Translations under genes and position numbers: made by a program | In this document: positions 1 to 8,136 of the stretch, in pieces | How the letters are laid out: each line of letters begins with the position of its first letter | Position numbering within the stretch: the first letter of the stretch is position 1 | The notes under the pieces: generated by a model | Database searches by the model: none | What the model saw: only the letters and a program-made list of their open reading frames with translations | Told to the model about the DNA's origin: nothing | Source: an uncultured Muribaculaceae bacterium | Lineage (GTDB): Bacteria > Bacteroidota > Bacteroidia > Bacteroidales > Muribaculaceae | Assembly (NCBI GenBank): GCA_910577315.1 | Contig: CAJTME010000003.1 | Span: 124,001-188,000 of the forward strand | Reading direction: 5' to 3' | Length of the DNA: 64,000 nt

Positions 1-1
1 T

Positions 2-1486
2 GAGGTCGACGGAAACATCTTGAAGTTCGTGCGCGAGTTCGGACTTATTCTGTTCATCTTCGCCATCGGCCTCCAGGTAGGCCCCGGCTTCTTCTCGTCG
101 TTCAAGAAGGGCGGCGTTAAACTAAACCTGCTTGCCGTGCTCGCCATCGCGCTCAACGTGCTGATTGTGCTCGGCATCTATTTCTTCGGAAACATCAACG
201 ACATCAACGCCCTTGTCGGCGTGATGAGCGGCGCCGTCACCAACACCCCGGGTCTGGCCGCCGCCCAGCAGGCCGTCACCCAGATCACCAACTCGGGCGA
301 ACAGGCCAACCTCATGGCCCAGGGCTATGCCGCCGCATATCCCCTCGGCGTGGTCGGCATCATCCTCTCGATGTTTGTCATCAAGGGCATCTTCCGCATC
401 AACACCGAGAACGAAATCAAGGAAATCGAACAGGAACACGAATCCTCGATGCTCAAGCCCGACTTCCTCTCGATTGAGGTCACCAACAAATTGGTCGACG
501 GGCTGACCCTGGTGCGTCTCCACGACGTAATCACCTGCAACTTCGTCGTTTCGCGCATAATGACCAAGACCAAGGAAATCATCATCCCGAAATCGTCCAC
601 CGAAATCCATGTCGGCGACGTGCTCCGCGTGGTATGCTCGGCCCAGGATGCCGACCGCTTCCGCGCCGTGCTCGGCTCTGACGTAGAGATGGACTGGGAA
701 ACCACCCCGATGCCTGTCTACTCGCGCCGCATCATGATAACCAACTCGCATTACAACGGCGTGACCCTCGGCTCGCTCCGACTCCACAACGGCTATCAGC
801 TCAACGCCACCCGCGTGAACCGTGCCGGCGTCGACCTGCTCGCATCGCCCTCGCTGCGTCTCCAGATGGGCGACCGCCTCACCGTGGTCGGCAACCTTGA
901 GGACATCGACCGCCTCGCCTCCAAGCTTGGCAATTCGATGAAGCGCCTCAACCAGCCCAACCTCATCACCATCTTCGTGGGCATCATCCTCGGCATCATC
1001 CTCGGCTCAATCAACCTTGGCTTCGGTATGAAGCTCGGCCTCGCCGGCGGCCCGCTGGTTGTGGCAATCCTTCTGAGCCGCTTCGGCTACAAGGCCAAAC
1101 TCGTCACCTACACCTCCTCGTCGGCATCGCTGCTGCTGCGCGAGCTCGGCATATGCCTCTTCCTCGCGTCGGTGGGAATTGCCGCCGGCAAAGACTTCGC
1201 CTCGGCAGTGTTCAATGAAACCGGCATGTGGTGGGTAATATGGGGATTTGTAATCACCGTGGTGCCCCTGTTGATTGTCGGCCTTATCGCCCGTGGCAAG
1301 GACCGCATAAACTTCCTCACCATAATGGGTCTCAGTTCTGGCTCGTACACCGATCCCCCAGCCCTGGCCTACGCCAACAACTCGACAGGCAACGACGCTC
1401 CTGCCGTGGCTTATTCGACCGTATATCCCCTCACGATGTTCATGCGCGTCGTAGCCGCACAGGCCCTGATACTTGCTTTCGCATAA
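2..1486 (+). CDS. AspT/YidE-family transporter, 5' truncated by window edge
   Basis: The protein is a putative inner-membrane anion or amino-acid exchanger of the aspartate:alanine antiporter / YidE-YbjL family. The reading frame is open back to base 2, so the N-terminus lies outside the window. The visible part opens with a membrane block containing the family-typical stretch FGLILFIFAIGLQVGPGFF. A central cytosolic section of roughly 200 residues resembles two TrkA-C (RCK_C) domains, with VGDVLRVV and MGDRLTVVG as the characteristic ends. A second hydrophobic block follows and ends in ALILAFA. The two membrane halves flanking paired RCK_C domains are the usual architecture. The substrate cannot be told from sequence. 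A hairpin follows the stop. Family call is fairly certain; true start and substrate are unknown. Confidence 0.85.
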   Translation, partial: EVDGNILKFVREFGLILFIFAIGLQVGPGFFSSFKKGGVKLNLLAVLAIALNVLIVLGIYFFGNINDINALVGVMSGAVTNTPGLAAAQQAVTQITNSGEQANLMAQGYAAAYPLGVVGIILSMFVIKGIFRINTENEIKEIEQEHESSMLKPDFLSIEVTNKLVDGLTLVRLHDVITCNFVVSRIMTKTKEIIIPKSSTEIHVGDVLRVVCSAQDADRFRAVLGSDVEMDWETTPMPVYSRRIMITNSHYNGVTLGSLRLHNGYQLNATRVNRAGVDLLASPSLRLQMGDRLTVVGNLEDIDRLASKLGNSMKRLNQPNLITIFVGIILGIILGSINLGFGMKLGLAGGPLVVAILLSRFGYKAKLVTYTSSSASLLLRELGICLFLASVGIAAGKDFASAVFNETGMWWVIWGFVITVVPLLIVGLIARGKDRINFLTIMGLSSGSYTDPPALAYANNSTGNDAPAVAYSTVYPLTMFMRVVAAQALILAFA

Positions 1487-1507
1487 ATCTCAATATAACT
1501 TGCGCCG

Positions 1508-1541
1508 CCGCCGTGAACTTTCACGACGGCGGTTTGTTTTC
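1508..1541 (+). terminator. Rho-independent terminator after the AspT-like transporter
   Basis: A seven-base-pair GC stem has arms at 1508-1514 and 1526-1532 and is followed directly by a T-rich run. It lies between the transporter stop and the thioredoxin start. Confidence 0.6.
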
Positions 1542-1572
1542 ATAATACGACTAACAAAAAAACAACACGGAA

Positions 1573-1890
1573 ATGAGTGAATTCAGCCAAATAATCGCCA
1601 GCGACAAGCCCACGCTTGTCGACTTTTTCGCCACCTGGTGCGGCCCCTGCAAAATGCAGTCGCCCATCCTTGAGGAGGTCAAGCAGCGCCTCGGCGACAA
1701 GGCCACAATCATCAAGATAGACATCGACAAGAACCAGGATCTCGCCCTGCGTTACAGAGTGCAGAGCGTCCCCACACTGATTCTGTTCAAGAACGGCGAG
1801 GCCGTTTGGCGCACCGTAGGCGTCCAGCAGGCCGACTTGCTCGAAGCCAAGCTTTACGAGCATATTCCAACAAAAAGTGACGAACGCTGA
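1573..1890 (+). CDS. trxA: Thioredoxin
   Basis: This 105-residue protein is a single thioredoxin domain, normal in length for the family. The active site WCGPC lies at residues 22-26, preceded by the usual LVDFFATWCGPC strand-helix context. The cis-proline segment VQSVPTLILFKNG is present. No signal peptide is visible, so it should act in the cytoplasm as a general disulfide reductant. It stands alone between two hairpins and is convergent with the tonB-type gene. The start is the ATG at 1573. An A-rich leader precedes it and there is no clear Shine-Dalgarno sequence. Confidence 0.93.
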   Translation: MSEFSQIIASDKPTLVDFFATWCGPCKMQSPILEEVKQRLGDKATIIKIDIDKNQDLALRYRVQSVPTLILFKNGEAVWRTVGVQQADLLEAKLYEHIPTKSDER

Positions 1891-1914
1891 GAAAACACAA
1901 GGAAAGAACTAACC

Positions 1915-1953
1915 CGTGCCCCGCAGACCAAGTGCCCGCGGGGCACGCTTTTT
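1915..1953 (+). terminator. Rho-independent terminator after trxA
   Basis: Ten-base-pair perfect arms at 1915-1924 and 1938-1947 enclose a 13-nt loop and are followed by a run of five T on the plus strand. It separates trxA from the convergent tonB gene. Confidence 0.8.
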
Positions 1954-1962
1954 ACAGGGCCG

Positions 1963-2778
1963 TTATTTGAAACGGTAGGTGATATAGGCCGTGGCCTGGT
2001 CGGGAGCGTTGGAATCCGAGCGGGTGAAGCGGCGCGAACGCACCTCGGCCTCGACGGCAGCGCGCAACCTGGAATCGGTGGCGGCAGGCGCATCCCCGCC
2101 CTGGAACGACACGGAGGTAACCTTGCCCGTGCGGTCGATGCGCACCATCATCTTGATTGAGCCGGTCACGGTGGCGGGAACCTTGGCATAGGCGGGCAGG
2201 CGCCAACCGCCGCCCACAGTGCCCGTGCCGGTACCGTTCACGCTCTGCGACGCGCCGGCGGGCGAGCCTGAATTGCCCTCGGTCTTCCCGGAGTTGGCCG
2301 TGTTGTTCTTGCCGGTTGACTTCTGGAATGCCGACGCCGTGGCCGCGTTTGCCTTGCGACGCGCCTCCTCGGCCTTCTGTTTCTCGATTTCCTCTTTGGA
2401 AGGGCCGGTGGACTTGGGCTGCTGTTTTTTCTCGGCCTTTACGGGGGATGGTTTTGCAGACGTGACAGTGGCGGGCGCATCGCCGGCAGCTCCACGGTCG
2501 CGCATGTCATGTCCCGACTGCGGCGCCGGATCCGACTGATTGCTTTCCTTCACAGGATTTACAGCCGGGGCGGCTTCCTCGGGCGACGGCGCGGGCTGGG
2601 GAATATCCTCGACAACATCAAAGAATTGCTCGTCGGCCATGGCTATCTCGCCATCGTGGCGCGGCGGCCATCCCTGCGTGTAGGGGTCGAGGACAAGCGT
2701 CGTGAAGCGCAACAGCAGCAACACCCCGATTGCAATCAGGGCTGTCAGGGCAAGGGCTATGGCTCGGGGGCGGTTCAT
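1963..2778 (-). CDS. TonB-like energy transducer
   Basis: This 271-residue protein is a single-pass inner-membrane protein with the TonB/TolA layout. It has a short cytosolic start, one hydrophobic helix at about residues 7-27, a long Pro/Ala/Lys/Asn-rich periplasmic spacer of low complexity, and a C-terminal domain (about residues 190-271) resembling TonB_C, with IDRTGKVTSVSF and a terminal ITYRFK strand. It should couple the proton motive force harvested by the ExbB-ExbD pair to outer-membrane receptors. Its start overlaps the exbD stop by four bases (ATGA), which indicates translational coupling. TonB and TolA are hard to separate at this divergence, so no symbol is given. Confidence 0.8.
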   Translation of the reverse strand: MNRPRAIALALTALIAIGVLLLLRFTTLVLDPYTQGWPPRHDGEIAMADEQFFDVVEDIPQPAPSPEEAAPAVNPVKESNQSDPAPQSGHDMRDRGAAGDAPATVTSAKPSPVKAEKKQQPKSTGPSKEEIEKQKAEEARRKANAATASAFQKSTGKNNTANSGKTEGNSGSPAGASQSVNGTGTGTVGGGWRLPAYAKVPATVTGSIKMMVRIDRTGKVTSVSFQGGDAPAATDSRLRAAVEAEVRSRRFTRSDSNAPDQATAYITYRFK

Positions 2779-3221
2779 TGTTCAGCGACAGGAGTTGAAG
2801 CCGGTGCCGGCTGGGCGCCGGGACGCGTCGCAAGCACCATTTTAAGGGAATTGGCCGCACCGAGGTTAAGCACCTCGACAACCTTGCCATAGGCGACTTC
2901 CTCGTCGGCATACACGGCTATGCCGCCCAGCGAATCAAGCGCCTGGGCCGCCGTCAGGGCCACAGCCAGCGAATCCTTGGCCACGGCAACCGGCTCGGCG
3001 TCGGCCACCGACAGGAAATAGGCGCCGTCGGCGTCGATGAACACGCGCGTTGACGGTTTGGCGGGAGTTTGCTCGGAACCTTCGGGAAGGTTCACCTCGA
3101 GGGCGGTGGGAAACACATAGGTCGACGTCACCATGAAAAATACAAGCAGCAGAAAAATGACATCGGTCATCGACGCCATGGAAAATGCCGCCATCATGTC
3201 GTTGGGTCGTTTCAGTGCCAT
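2775..3221 (-). CDS. exbD: ExbD/TolR-type biopolymer transport protein
   Basis: This 148-residue protein has one N-terminal membrane helix (about residues 17-37) carrying the family motif MASMTDVIFLLLVFFMVTS, whose aspartate is the proton-path residue of ExbD/TolR. A periplasmic domain follows, containing LPEG and the VYADEEVAYGKVVEVLNLG segment. It lies 4 bp downstream of exbB and overlaps the TonB-like gene, so the three form one transcription unit. Confidence 0.9.
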   Translation of the reverse strand: MALKRPNDMMAAFSMASMTDVIFLLLVFFMVTSTYVFPTALEVNLPEGSEQTPAKPSTRVFIDADGAYFLSVADAEPVAVAKDSLAVALTAAQALDSLGGIAVYADEEVAYGKVVEVLNLGAANSLKMVLATRPGAQPAPASTPVAEQ

Positions 3222-3225
3222 GTTG

Positions 3226-3852
3226 TCAAGCCGAGGGTTCGTTGAGCAGGTCCATGAACTCCATTGTCCGGGCCTCCATGAGTTTCATCACCTTGTTTAT
3301 GCGTGCCACCAGATAGTTGTAGGCAAAAAGTGCGCCGATACCGACGATGAGGCCGGCAACGGTGGTGGTGAGGGCGGTGTAGATACCGCCGGCAAAGGTG
3401 CCGATCTGGGCGGCATTGCCCGAGGCGGCTATGGAATAGAAGGCCTGCACCATGCCGACCACCGTTCCGAGAAATCCCAGCATGGGAGCGCCGGCAGCCG
3501 TTGTGGCAAGCCAGGGCAAACCTTTGGAAAGGTCGGCCACCTCGAGGTTGCCGGTGTTCTCGATGGCCACGAGCACATCGTTCATCGGGCGCCCTATGCG
3601 GCTGATGCCCTTTGCGATGAGGCGTCCCATGGGAGTTTGATTTGAGCGGCAGAGGTTCAGTGCCGATTCAATCTCGCCCTCGTGGATGTAGTCGCGGATG
3701 CGTTTCATGAACGTGTCGTCGGTGCGGGTGGCCTTGCGGATTACTATCGCCCGCTCGATGAGTATATAGATGCAGACTAATGCGAGCAGGGCGATGGGAA
3801 TCATGATCCAGCCGCCTTCAACGCAGAGATTCCAGATTGAAAGTTCTTCCAT
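3226..3852 (-). CDS. exbB: ExbB/TolQ/MotA-type proton channel subunit
   Basis: This 208-residue integral membrane protein has three hydrophobic segments. The first is near residues 14-34. The other two flank the family core at about residues 105-170, which includes PMLGFLGTVVGMVQAF and IYTALTTTVAGLIVGI, the hallmark of MotA/TolQ/ExbB proteins. It would form the pentameric proton channel with ExbD. It starts 43 bp after the pdxJ stop and precedes exbD by 4 bp. The pdxJ-exbB-exbD-tonB order is a familiar Bacteroidales arrangement. Confidence 0.92.
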   Translation of the reverse strand: MEELSIWNLCVEGGWIMIPIALLALVCIYILIERAIVIRKATRTDDTFMKRIRDYIHEGEIESALNLCRSNQTPMGRLIAKGISRIGRPMNDVLVAIENTGNLEVADLSKGLPWLATTAAGAPMLGFLGTVVGMVQAFYSIAASGNAAQIGTFAGGIYTALTTTVAGLIVGIGALFAYNYLVARINKVMKLMEARTMEFMDLLNEPSA

Positions 3853-3895
3853 TTTTATTTATAGATAATTAGGATTAGGAGAGACGTCGTTTGAT

Positions 3896-4639
3896 TCAGT
3901 TTTCCGTTTCGGTCAGACATTCCTTGTAGCGCCTTACGGTTTCTTCAAGGCCCAGGTAGAGGGCGTCGCATATCAGGGCATGGCCAATCGACACCTCGTG
4001 GAGCCATGGCAGGGCGCGGCGGAAATAGGCGAGATTGTTGAGGTCGAGGTCATGCCCGGCATTTATGCCGAGCCCGAGGTTATGGGCGGCGCGGCTCGCC
4101 TCAACATACGGAGCGACGGCTGCGGCGGGGTCTTTGGGGTAAAGGTCGGCATAGGGCTTGGTGTACAGCTCGACGCGGTCGGTGCCGGTGGCAGCCGCGG
4201 CCTTTATGTTGGCCGTGTCGGTTCCAACGAAAATCGACGAGCGGATTCCGGCACCTTTAAGGCGCTCGACAATGCTGGTGAGGAACTCCATGTTGGCCTC
4301 CACGTCCCATCCGGCCGACGATGTGAGGGCATCGGCGGCGTCGGGAACGAGCGTAACCTGCTCGGGGCGGACTTTCAGCACGAGATCCATGAACTCGGGC
4401 GAGGGATAGCCCTCGATGTTGAACTCCACGCCGACGAGGGGGCGCAGGTTGAACACGTCGGCACGCCGGATATGGCGCTCGTCGGGGCGCGGATGCACTG
4501 TGATGCCCTCGGCTCCGAAGCGCTGGCAATCGGCGGCGACCTGCTCAACCGACGGTCGGTTCTCTCCCCGGGCATTGCGGAGAGTGGCTATTTTGTTGAT
4601 GTTTACGCTGAGACGCGTATGAGGTTTTTTGGTGCTCAC
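3896..4639 (-). CDS. pdxJ: Pyridoxine 5'-phosphate synthase
   Basis: This 247-residue protein has the normal PdxJ length. It condenses 1-deoxyxylulose 5-phosphate with 3-amino-2-oxopropyl phosphate in the last step of DXP-dependent vitamin B6 synthesis. Recognisable segments are the N-terminal VNINKIATLRNARG, the phosphate/active-site region ITVHPRPDERHI, VTLVPD, the glutamate-containing VELYTKPYA, and the C-terminal NAGHDL and EVSIGHALI strands of the TIM barrel. It is the first gene of the minus-strand operon with exbB, exbD and the TonB-like gene, and it is divergent from the ACT-nadK pair across a palindromic promoter region. Confidence 0.95.
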   Translation of the reverse strand: MSTKKPHTRLSVNINKIATLRNARGENRPSVEQVAADCQRFGAEGITVHPRPDERHIRRADVFNLRPLVGVEFNIEGYPSPEFMDLVLKVRPEQVTLVPDAADALTSSAGWDVEANMEFLTSIVERLKGAGIRSSIFVGTDTANIKAAAATGTDRVELYTKPYADLYPKDPAAAVAPYVEASRAAHNLGLGINAGHDLDLNNLAYFRRALPWLHEVSIGHALICDALYLGLEETVRRYKECLTETEN

Positions 4640-4664
4640 TGTTTTTTCTTTGGGAAAAAAGTCG

Positions 4665-4692
4665 TAAATTTGTATTTCCGACTACAAATTTA
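4665..4692. promoter_or_regulatory. Overlapping divergent -7 elements in a palindrome (pdxJ / nadK operons)
   Basis: Two perfect 10-bp inverted arms (4665-4674 and 4683-4692) each contain the Bacteroidetes -7 consensus TAnnTTTG: TAAATTTG on the plus strand at 4665-4672 and on the minus strand at 4692-4685. Clear -33 TTTG boxes at the standard spacing were not found. Each -7 box points at one of the two divergent operons. Confidence 0.55.
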
Positions 4693-4706
4693 GTCAATTA
4701 AAACAA

Positions 4707-5066
4707 ATGACGAAAGATTTAGCCGCAAAAGAAAATAAAAACCGCCAATTTGAGGCATTTTTTCCTCCCAATCCCGACAGCAGCCGCCTTCTGGTGGGAT
4801 GCGCGCAGGGCGATTACTCGGCTTCGCGCATCGCTCACGCCGTCGAGGATGCCGACGCGAGCCTCATCAATCTCAACGTCACCTCGCTCGAAAGCCAGGC
4901 GGCACAGATTGTCGTTGCGCTCCGCGTCGACCACCGCGACCCCGACCGCGTGGCCCGCTCGCTCGAACGCTACGGCTACACTATCCTGAGCGTCGAGGCC
5001 GCCGACCCCGGCGACGAGACCATACGCCTGCGCTACGAGGAACTGATGCGTTACATAAATATGTGA
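4707..5066 (+). CDS. ACT-like domain protein upstream of nadK
   Basis: This 119-residue protein has no signal peptide or membrane helix. After a charged leader of about 28 residues it shows a single small alpha/beta domain of ACT type. A glycine-containing first strand (LLVGCAQGDYSASRIAHAVE) is followed by a regulatory-type second half ending in RYGYTILSV and the tail RYEELMRYINM. From memory, the position occupied in many Bacteroides by a CBS-pair plus ACT protein is directly upstream of nadK, and that protein ends in a very similar tail; the CBS pair is absent here. It lies 19 bp before nadK and probably shares its transcript. A sensory or regulatory role is inference. Confidence 0.6.
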   Translation: MTKDLAAKENKNRQFEAFFPPNPDSSRLLVGCAQGDYSASRIAHAVEDADASLINLNVTSLESQAAQIVVALRVDHRDPDRVARSLERYGYTILSVEAADPGDETIRLRYEELMRYINM

Positions 5067-5085
5067 TTACCAACACACCCCGCCC

Positions 5086-5940
5086 ATGAGACTCGCCATT
5101 TACGGCTCGCGCCGCCAAGACCCGTATTTCAGCCGGATAGAGGCTTTTCTTGACACCCTTTCGCGCCGAGGCGACGAAGTGGTGATGCACTCGAAGCTCT
5201 ACCAATATCTGCTCCATGTGATGCCCCGCGCCCTCGGCTGCGTGGTGCGCGTCACCGACAGCCCCGACTTCACGGCCGACATCGCCGTCAGCATCGGCGG
5301 CGACGGCTCTTTCCTGCGCACAGCCGCATGGGTGGCCGAAAAGCAAATTCCAATCCTGGGGGTCAACACCGGCCACCTCGGATTCCTCGCCTCGCTCGGC
5401 ATCGACGACCTGCCCCAGTTGCCCGACATGCTCGACCGCGACGGCTATGTGGTCGAACCCCACAGCCTGGTGGAGGTGGTTGAGCCCCGCATCGACGGAT
5501 GGCCCTATGCCCTCAACGAGGTATGCGTGGCAAAGGCGGAATCGGCCTCGATTATCGACGTGAACGCCTTGCTCGGCGACATCCATCTCGCCAACTACCG
5601 CGCCGACGGCCTCATAATAGCCACCCCCACAGGCTCCACGGCCTATAACCTGTCGGTGGGCGGACCGATCGTGCAGCCCTCGGCGCCGGTGTTCGTGCTG
5701 TCGCCCATCGCGGCCCATTCGCTGTCGATGAGGCCGTTTGTGGTTGACGATTCATGCGTGCTTACGCTGCGGTGCGATGGCCGTTCCCCACGGTTCCGGC
5801 TCAGCATCGACGGCCGAAGCGTCATGCTGGCCCTCGACACGCGCATAGTGCTGCAAAGGGCGCCTTTCGTTGTAAACGCCATATTGCTGCCCGGCCATAA
5901 TTTCGCACAGACCCTGCGCGACAAGCTGTCGTGGGGATAG
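5086..5940 (+). CDS. nadK: NAD kinase
   Basis: This 284-residue cytosolic enzyme phosphorylates NAD to NADP using ATP or polyphosphate. The GGDGSFLRTA motif at residues 71-80 holds the catalytic aspartate. NTGHLGFLA follows, then the second family block RADGLIIATPTGSTAYNLSVGGPI, a glycine-rich NAD-binding segment. Length and motif spacing are standard. It starts 19 bp after the ACT-like gene and is probably coexpressed with it from the divergent promoter region near 4.67 kb. Confidence 0.96.
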   Translation: MRLAIYGSRRQDPYFSRIEAFLDTLSRRGDEVVMHSKLYQYLLHVMPRALGCVVRVTDSPDFTADIAVSIGGDGSFLRTAAWVAEKQIPILGVNTGHLGFLASLGIDDLPQLPDMLDRDGYVVEPHSLVEVVEPRIDGWPYALNEVCVAKAESASIIDVNALLGDIHLANYRADGLIIATPTGSTAYNLSVGGPIVQPSAPVFVLSPIAAHSLSMRPFVVDDSCVLTLRCDGRSPRFRLSIDGRSVMLALDTRIVLQRAPFVVNAILLPGHNFAQTLRDKLSWG

Positions 5941-5946
5941 TTTCAA

Positions 5947-5978
5947 TGCACGATGCATGATGCACGATTCATGATGCA
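5947..5978 (+). repeat. 14-bp tandem repeat, about 2.3 copies
   Basis: Two consecutive 14-bp units (5947-5960 and 5961-5974) differ at one position and are followed by the first four bases of a third. They fill the 55-bp gap between nadK and the next gene. Confidence 0.8.
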
Positions 5979-5995
5979 GAATTCTGTTTTGTCAG

Positions 5996-6727
5996 ATGGC
6001 GAGTTCCTCTTTTCTTGATTCTGACCTTGGTGTGGTAAAAATCAGGGCTCTGGCGTCAGCCCGTCGGTTTATCGCACGATGGAAGGCCGACGGCCTCCAC
6101 ATAACCCTCCCCGCCGGCGTCACCGGCGAGGAGTTCCTGCATGTCTTCAATGAATGGAAGCCACGGCTGCTCTCCATAAAGCCAAAAGAAGAACTGCAAT
6201 ATCACATAGGCTTCAGATATGAGACCGAAGACTGGTCGGTGGAAATCATCGCCGACCCGCTGACTCCGCCGCACAATGTCATGACCAAACTGTTGAGCGA
6301 CGGCGAGGCTGACCGTTTCGCCATCCTTGTCGCCCCCGGTGCGGACCTCGGCACGGTTGGCGCAAAAAAACTGATAAGCCGCATAATCAAGGACCTTGCC
6401 GCCGCCTCGGCATCCCGACGCCTGCTGCCCCTGGCGCGTGAGGAGGCCTGCCGCCTGGGCCTTGAACATCGCGTGAAGGCGTTCAAGGTGGGCCGTGGAA
6501 TCAAAAGGATGGGTTGTTGCTCGGCCAGCGGCGAGATTTCGCTGAGCTGCACGCTGATGATGCTGCCACGCGCGTTGAGGATAGCCACCATAACCCACGA
6601 GCTGGCCCACCTCACCCATTTCGACCACTCCCCCGAATTTTATGGCCTGTGGGATTCCTACCTCGGACATTCACACATAATCGACACAGAGCAACGCGCA
6701 AAAATCAAATTGCCACTTTTCCAGTGA
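5996..6727 (+). CDS. YgjP-type (DUF45/WLM-like) zinc metallopeptidase
   Basis: This 243-residue protein has the layout of the YgjP / DUF45 family. A variable N-terminal half is followed by a conserved C-terminal domain with HELAHLTHFDHSPEFY. H201 and H205 with E202 form the HExxH-like zinc site, and H211 in the HSPEFY element is the expected third ligand. The segment KRMGCCSASGEISLSCTLMMLP is the usual preceding strand. No signal peptide is present, so it is cytosolic. The substrate is unknown; related proteins resemble SprT/Wss1 proteases, but a DNA-repair role would be inference. Confidence 0.82.
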   Translation: MASSSFLDSDLGVVKIRALASARRFIARWKADGLHITLPAGVTGEEFLHVFNEWKPRLLSIKPKEELQYHIGFRYETEDWSVEIIADPLTPPHNVMTKLLSDGEADRFAILVAPGADLGTVGAKKLISRIIKDLAAASASRRLLPLAREEACRLGLEHRVKAFKVGRGIKRMGCCSASGEISLSCTLMMLPRALRIATITHELAHLTHFDHSPEFYGLWDSYLGHSHIIDTEQRAKIKLPLFQ

Positions 6728-6741
6728 ACGAACAGGATGAA

Positions 6742-8109
6742 ATGATGGTTATAAATTCAACATCACCACCTAAAATCATCCTTATGGAAAAAATCATCCC
6801 GTCACATCTTATCGGCACCTGGCTGCTCGGCATCATACACAAAGTCCTTGATTTTTTTGGACTCGAACACTCCAAAGGCATCGAGGAATGGACCTATATC
6901 ATCGTCATCCTTGCCATTTCGCTCGGCATAGGCTGGTGCATCAAGGAAATATTCATACTGGGCCTGCGCAAGCTCGTAAGCATGCGCCATAATCCCATTG
7001 GCGAGGACCTGCTCAAGCGCCGTGTCATCAGCCGTTGCTCCCATTTTATTCCACCGCTGGTGTTCCTTGCTTTCATACCCATCGCCTTCAACAGCGGCAA
7101 CCGCCTGCTCGCAATTATCGAACGTATCGCAGGTGCATACACCGTTGTGGCTTTCGGCATCGGCCTTGCCGCCATCGGCAGCTTCATTTTTTACACCTAC
7201 AACAAGCGCGAGAACAGCAAGAACCTGCCCATCAAGGGCATACTGAATATATCGCTCGGCGTGATATGGATTGTCATAACCATCATAGCGATTTCGATTC
7301 TCGTCGACAAATCGCCGGCATACCTTCTCACCGGCCTCGGCGCTTTCGCTGCCGCCCTGATGCTGATTTTCAAGGATTCGATTCTCGGATTCGTGGCCGG
7401 CATACAGATGTCGCAGAACGACATGCTTCACGTGGGCGACTGGATTGTCGTTCCCGGCACCCCGGCCAACGGCATAGTGCTGGACGTGACCCTATCGGCA
7501 GTGAAAGTCCAGAACTTCGACAACACGTTCGTCACCGTACCGCCCTACACGCTGGTATCAACATCATTCCAGAACTACCGCGGCATGCAGGCCTCGGGGG
7601 CACGCCGATTCACCCGCACCCTCGTGGTCGATACTCCGTCGGTGGTCAAGCTATCCGACGAGATTCTCGACAAGGCACTCGCCGCCCATCCCGAGATAAA
7701 GCCGTTTGTCACCAACCTGCAGAGCACCCACAAGGAAATCGAGGCCGACAAGGGCATACGCCCCCTCAACGGCTCGATTGAGACCAACCTCGGCCTGTTC
7801 CGCGCCTATTGCGCCTACTACCTGCTCAACTCCCCGTGGGTCAATCCGTCAATGCAAGTGCTCGTGCGCATCCTCGAACCGACCATCTACGGCATTCCCC
7901 TCGACATCTACGCCTTCGCCATCACAACCGACTGGAACTCCTACGAGGCAATCCAAAGTGCCATAATGGAGCACTTTGCCGTCTGCGCCCCCGACTTCGG
8001 GCTCGACATCTACACCGCCGGTTCGATGACCGTGGAACAGGCCGGAACACCGGGACTGCCCGAACCCGCCGCCTCGCCCAACGCGCCGTCGGCTCCCACC
8101 TCTCGTTAA
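6742..8109 (+). CDS. MscS-family mechanosensitive ion channel
   Basis: This protein of about 455 residues has several N-terminal membrane helices, the last being the pore-lining type (LLTGLGAFAAALMLIFKDSILGFVAGIQM). The MscS beta domain follows, with HVGDWIVVPGTPANGIVLDVTLSAVKVQNFDN and the usual PPYTLVSTSFQNY strand. The C-terminus is a low-complexity Pro/Ala/Ser tail. It should act as a small- or mini-conductance channel releasing osmolytes under hypo-osmotic shock. The frame stays open far upstream into the metallopeptidase gene. The ATG at 6742 has a purine-rich stretch before it and is preferred, with the ATG at 6784 the alternative. Confidence 0.9.
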   Translation: MMVINSTSPPKIILMEKIIPSHLIGTWLLGIIHKVLDFFGLEHSKGIEEWTYIIVILAISLGIGWCIKEIFILGLRKLVSMRHNPIGEDLLKRRVISRCSHFIPPLVFLAFIPIAFNSGNRLLAIIERIAGAYTVVAFGIGLAAIGSFIFYTYNKRENSKNLPIKGILNISLGVIWIVITIIAISILVDKSPAYLLTGLGAFAAALMLIFKDSILGFVAGIQMSQNDMLHVGDWIVVPGTPANGIVLDVTLSAVKVQNFDNTFVTVPPYTLVSTSFQNYRGMQASGARRFTRTLVVDTPSVVKLSDEILDKALAAHPEIKPFVTNLQSTHKEIEADKGIRPLNGSIETNLGLFRAYCAYYLLNSPWVNPSMQVLVRILEPTIYGIPLDIYAFAITTDWNSYEAIQSAIMEHFAVCAPDFGLDIYTAGSMTVEQAGTPGLPEPAASPNAPSAPTSR

Positions 8110-8124
8110 ATAGAATATTTTTCG

Positions 8125-8132
8125 TAACTTTG
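8125..8132 (+). promoter_or_regulatory. -7 promoter box before the TamL-like gene
   Basis: TAACTTTG matches the Bacteroidetes -7 consensus and ends only 4 bp before the GTG start at 8137. The transcript would therefore be leaderless or nearly so, unless translation starts elsewhere. No clear -33 box is seen. Confidence 0.45.
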
Positions 8133-8136
8133 CGCC

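Noticed and set aside
5947..5978. Repeat considered as a CRISPR or integration remnant.
   Set aside because: Units are contiguous without spacers and only 14 bp long, and no cas or integrase genes are present.
6514..6741. N-terminal extension of the MscS frame into the metallopeptidase gene.
   Set aside because: It overlaps the conserved zinc-site region of the upstream gene in another frame and adds no channel-like sequence.
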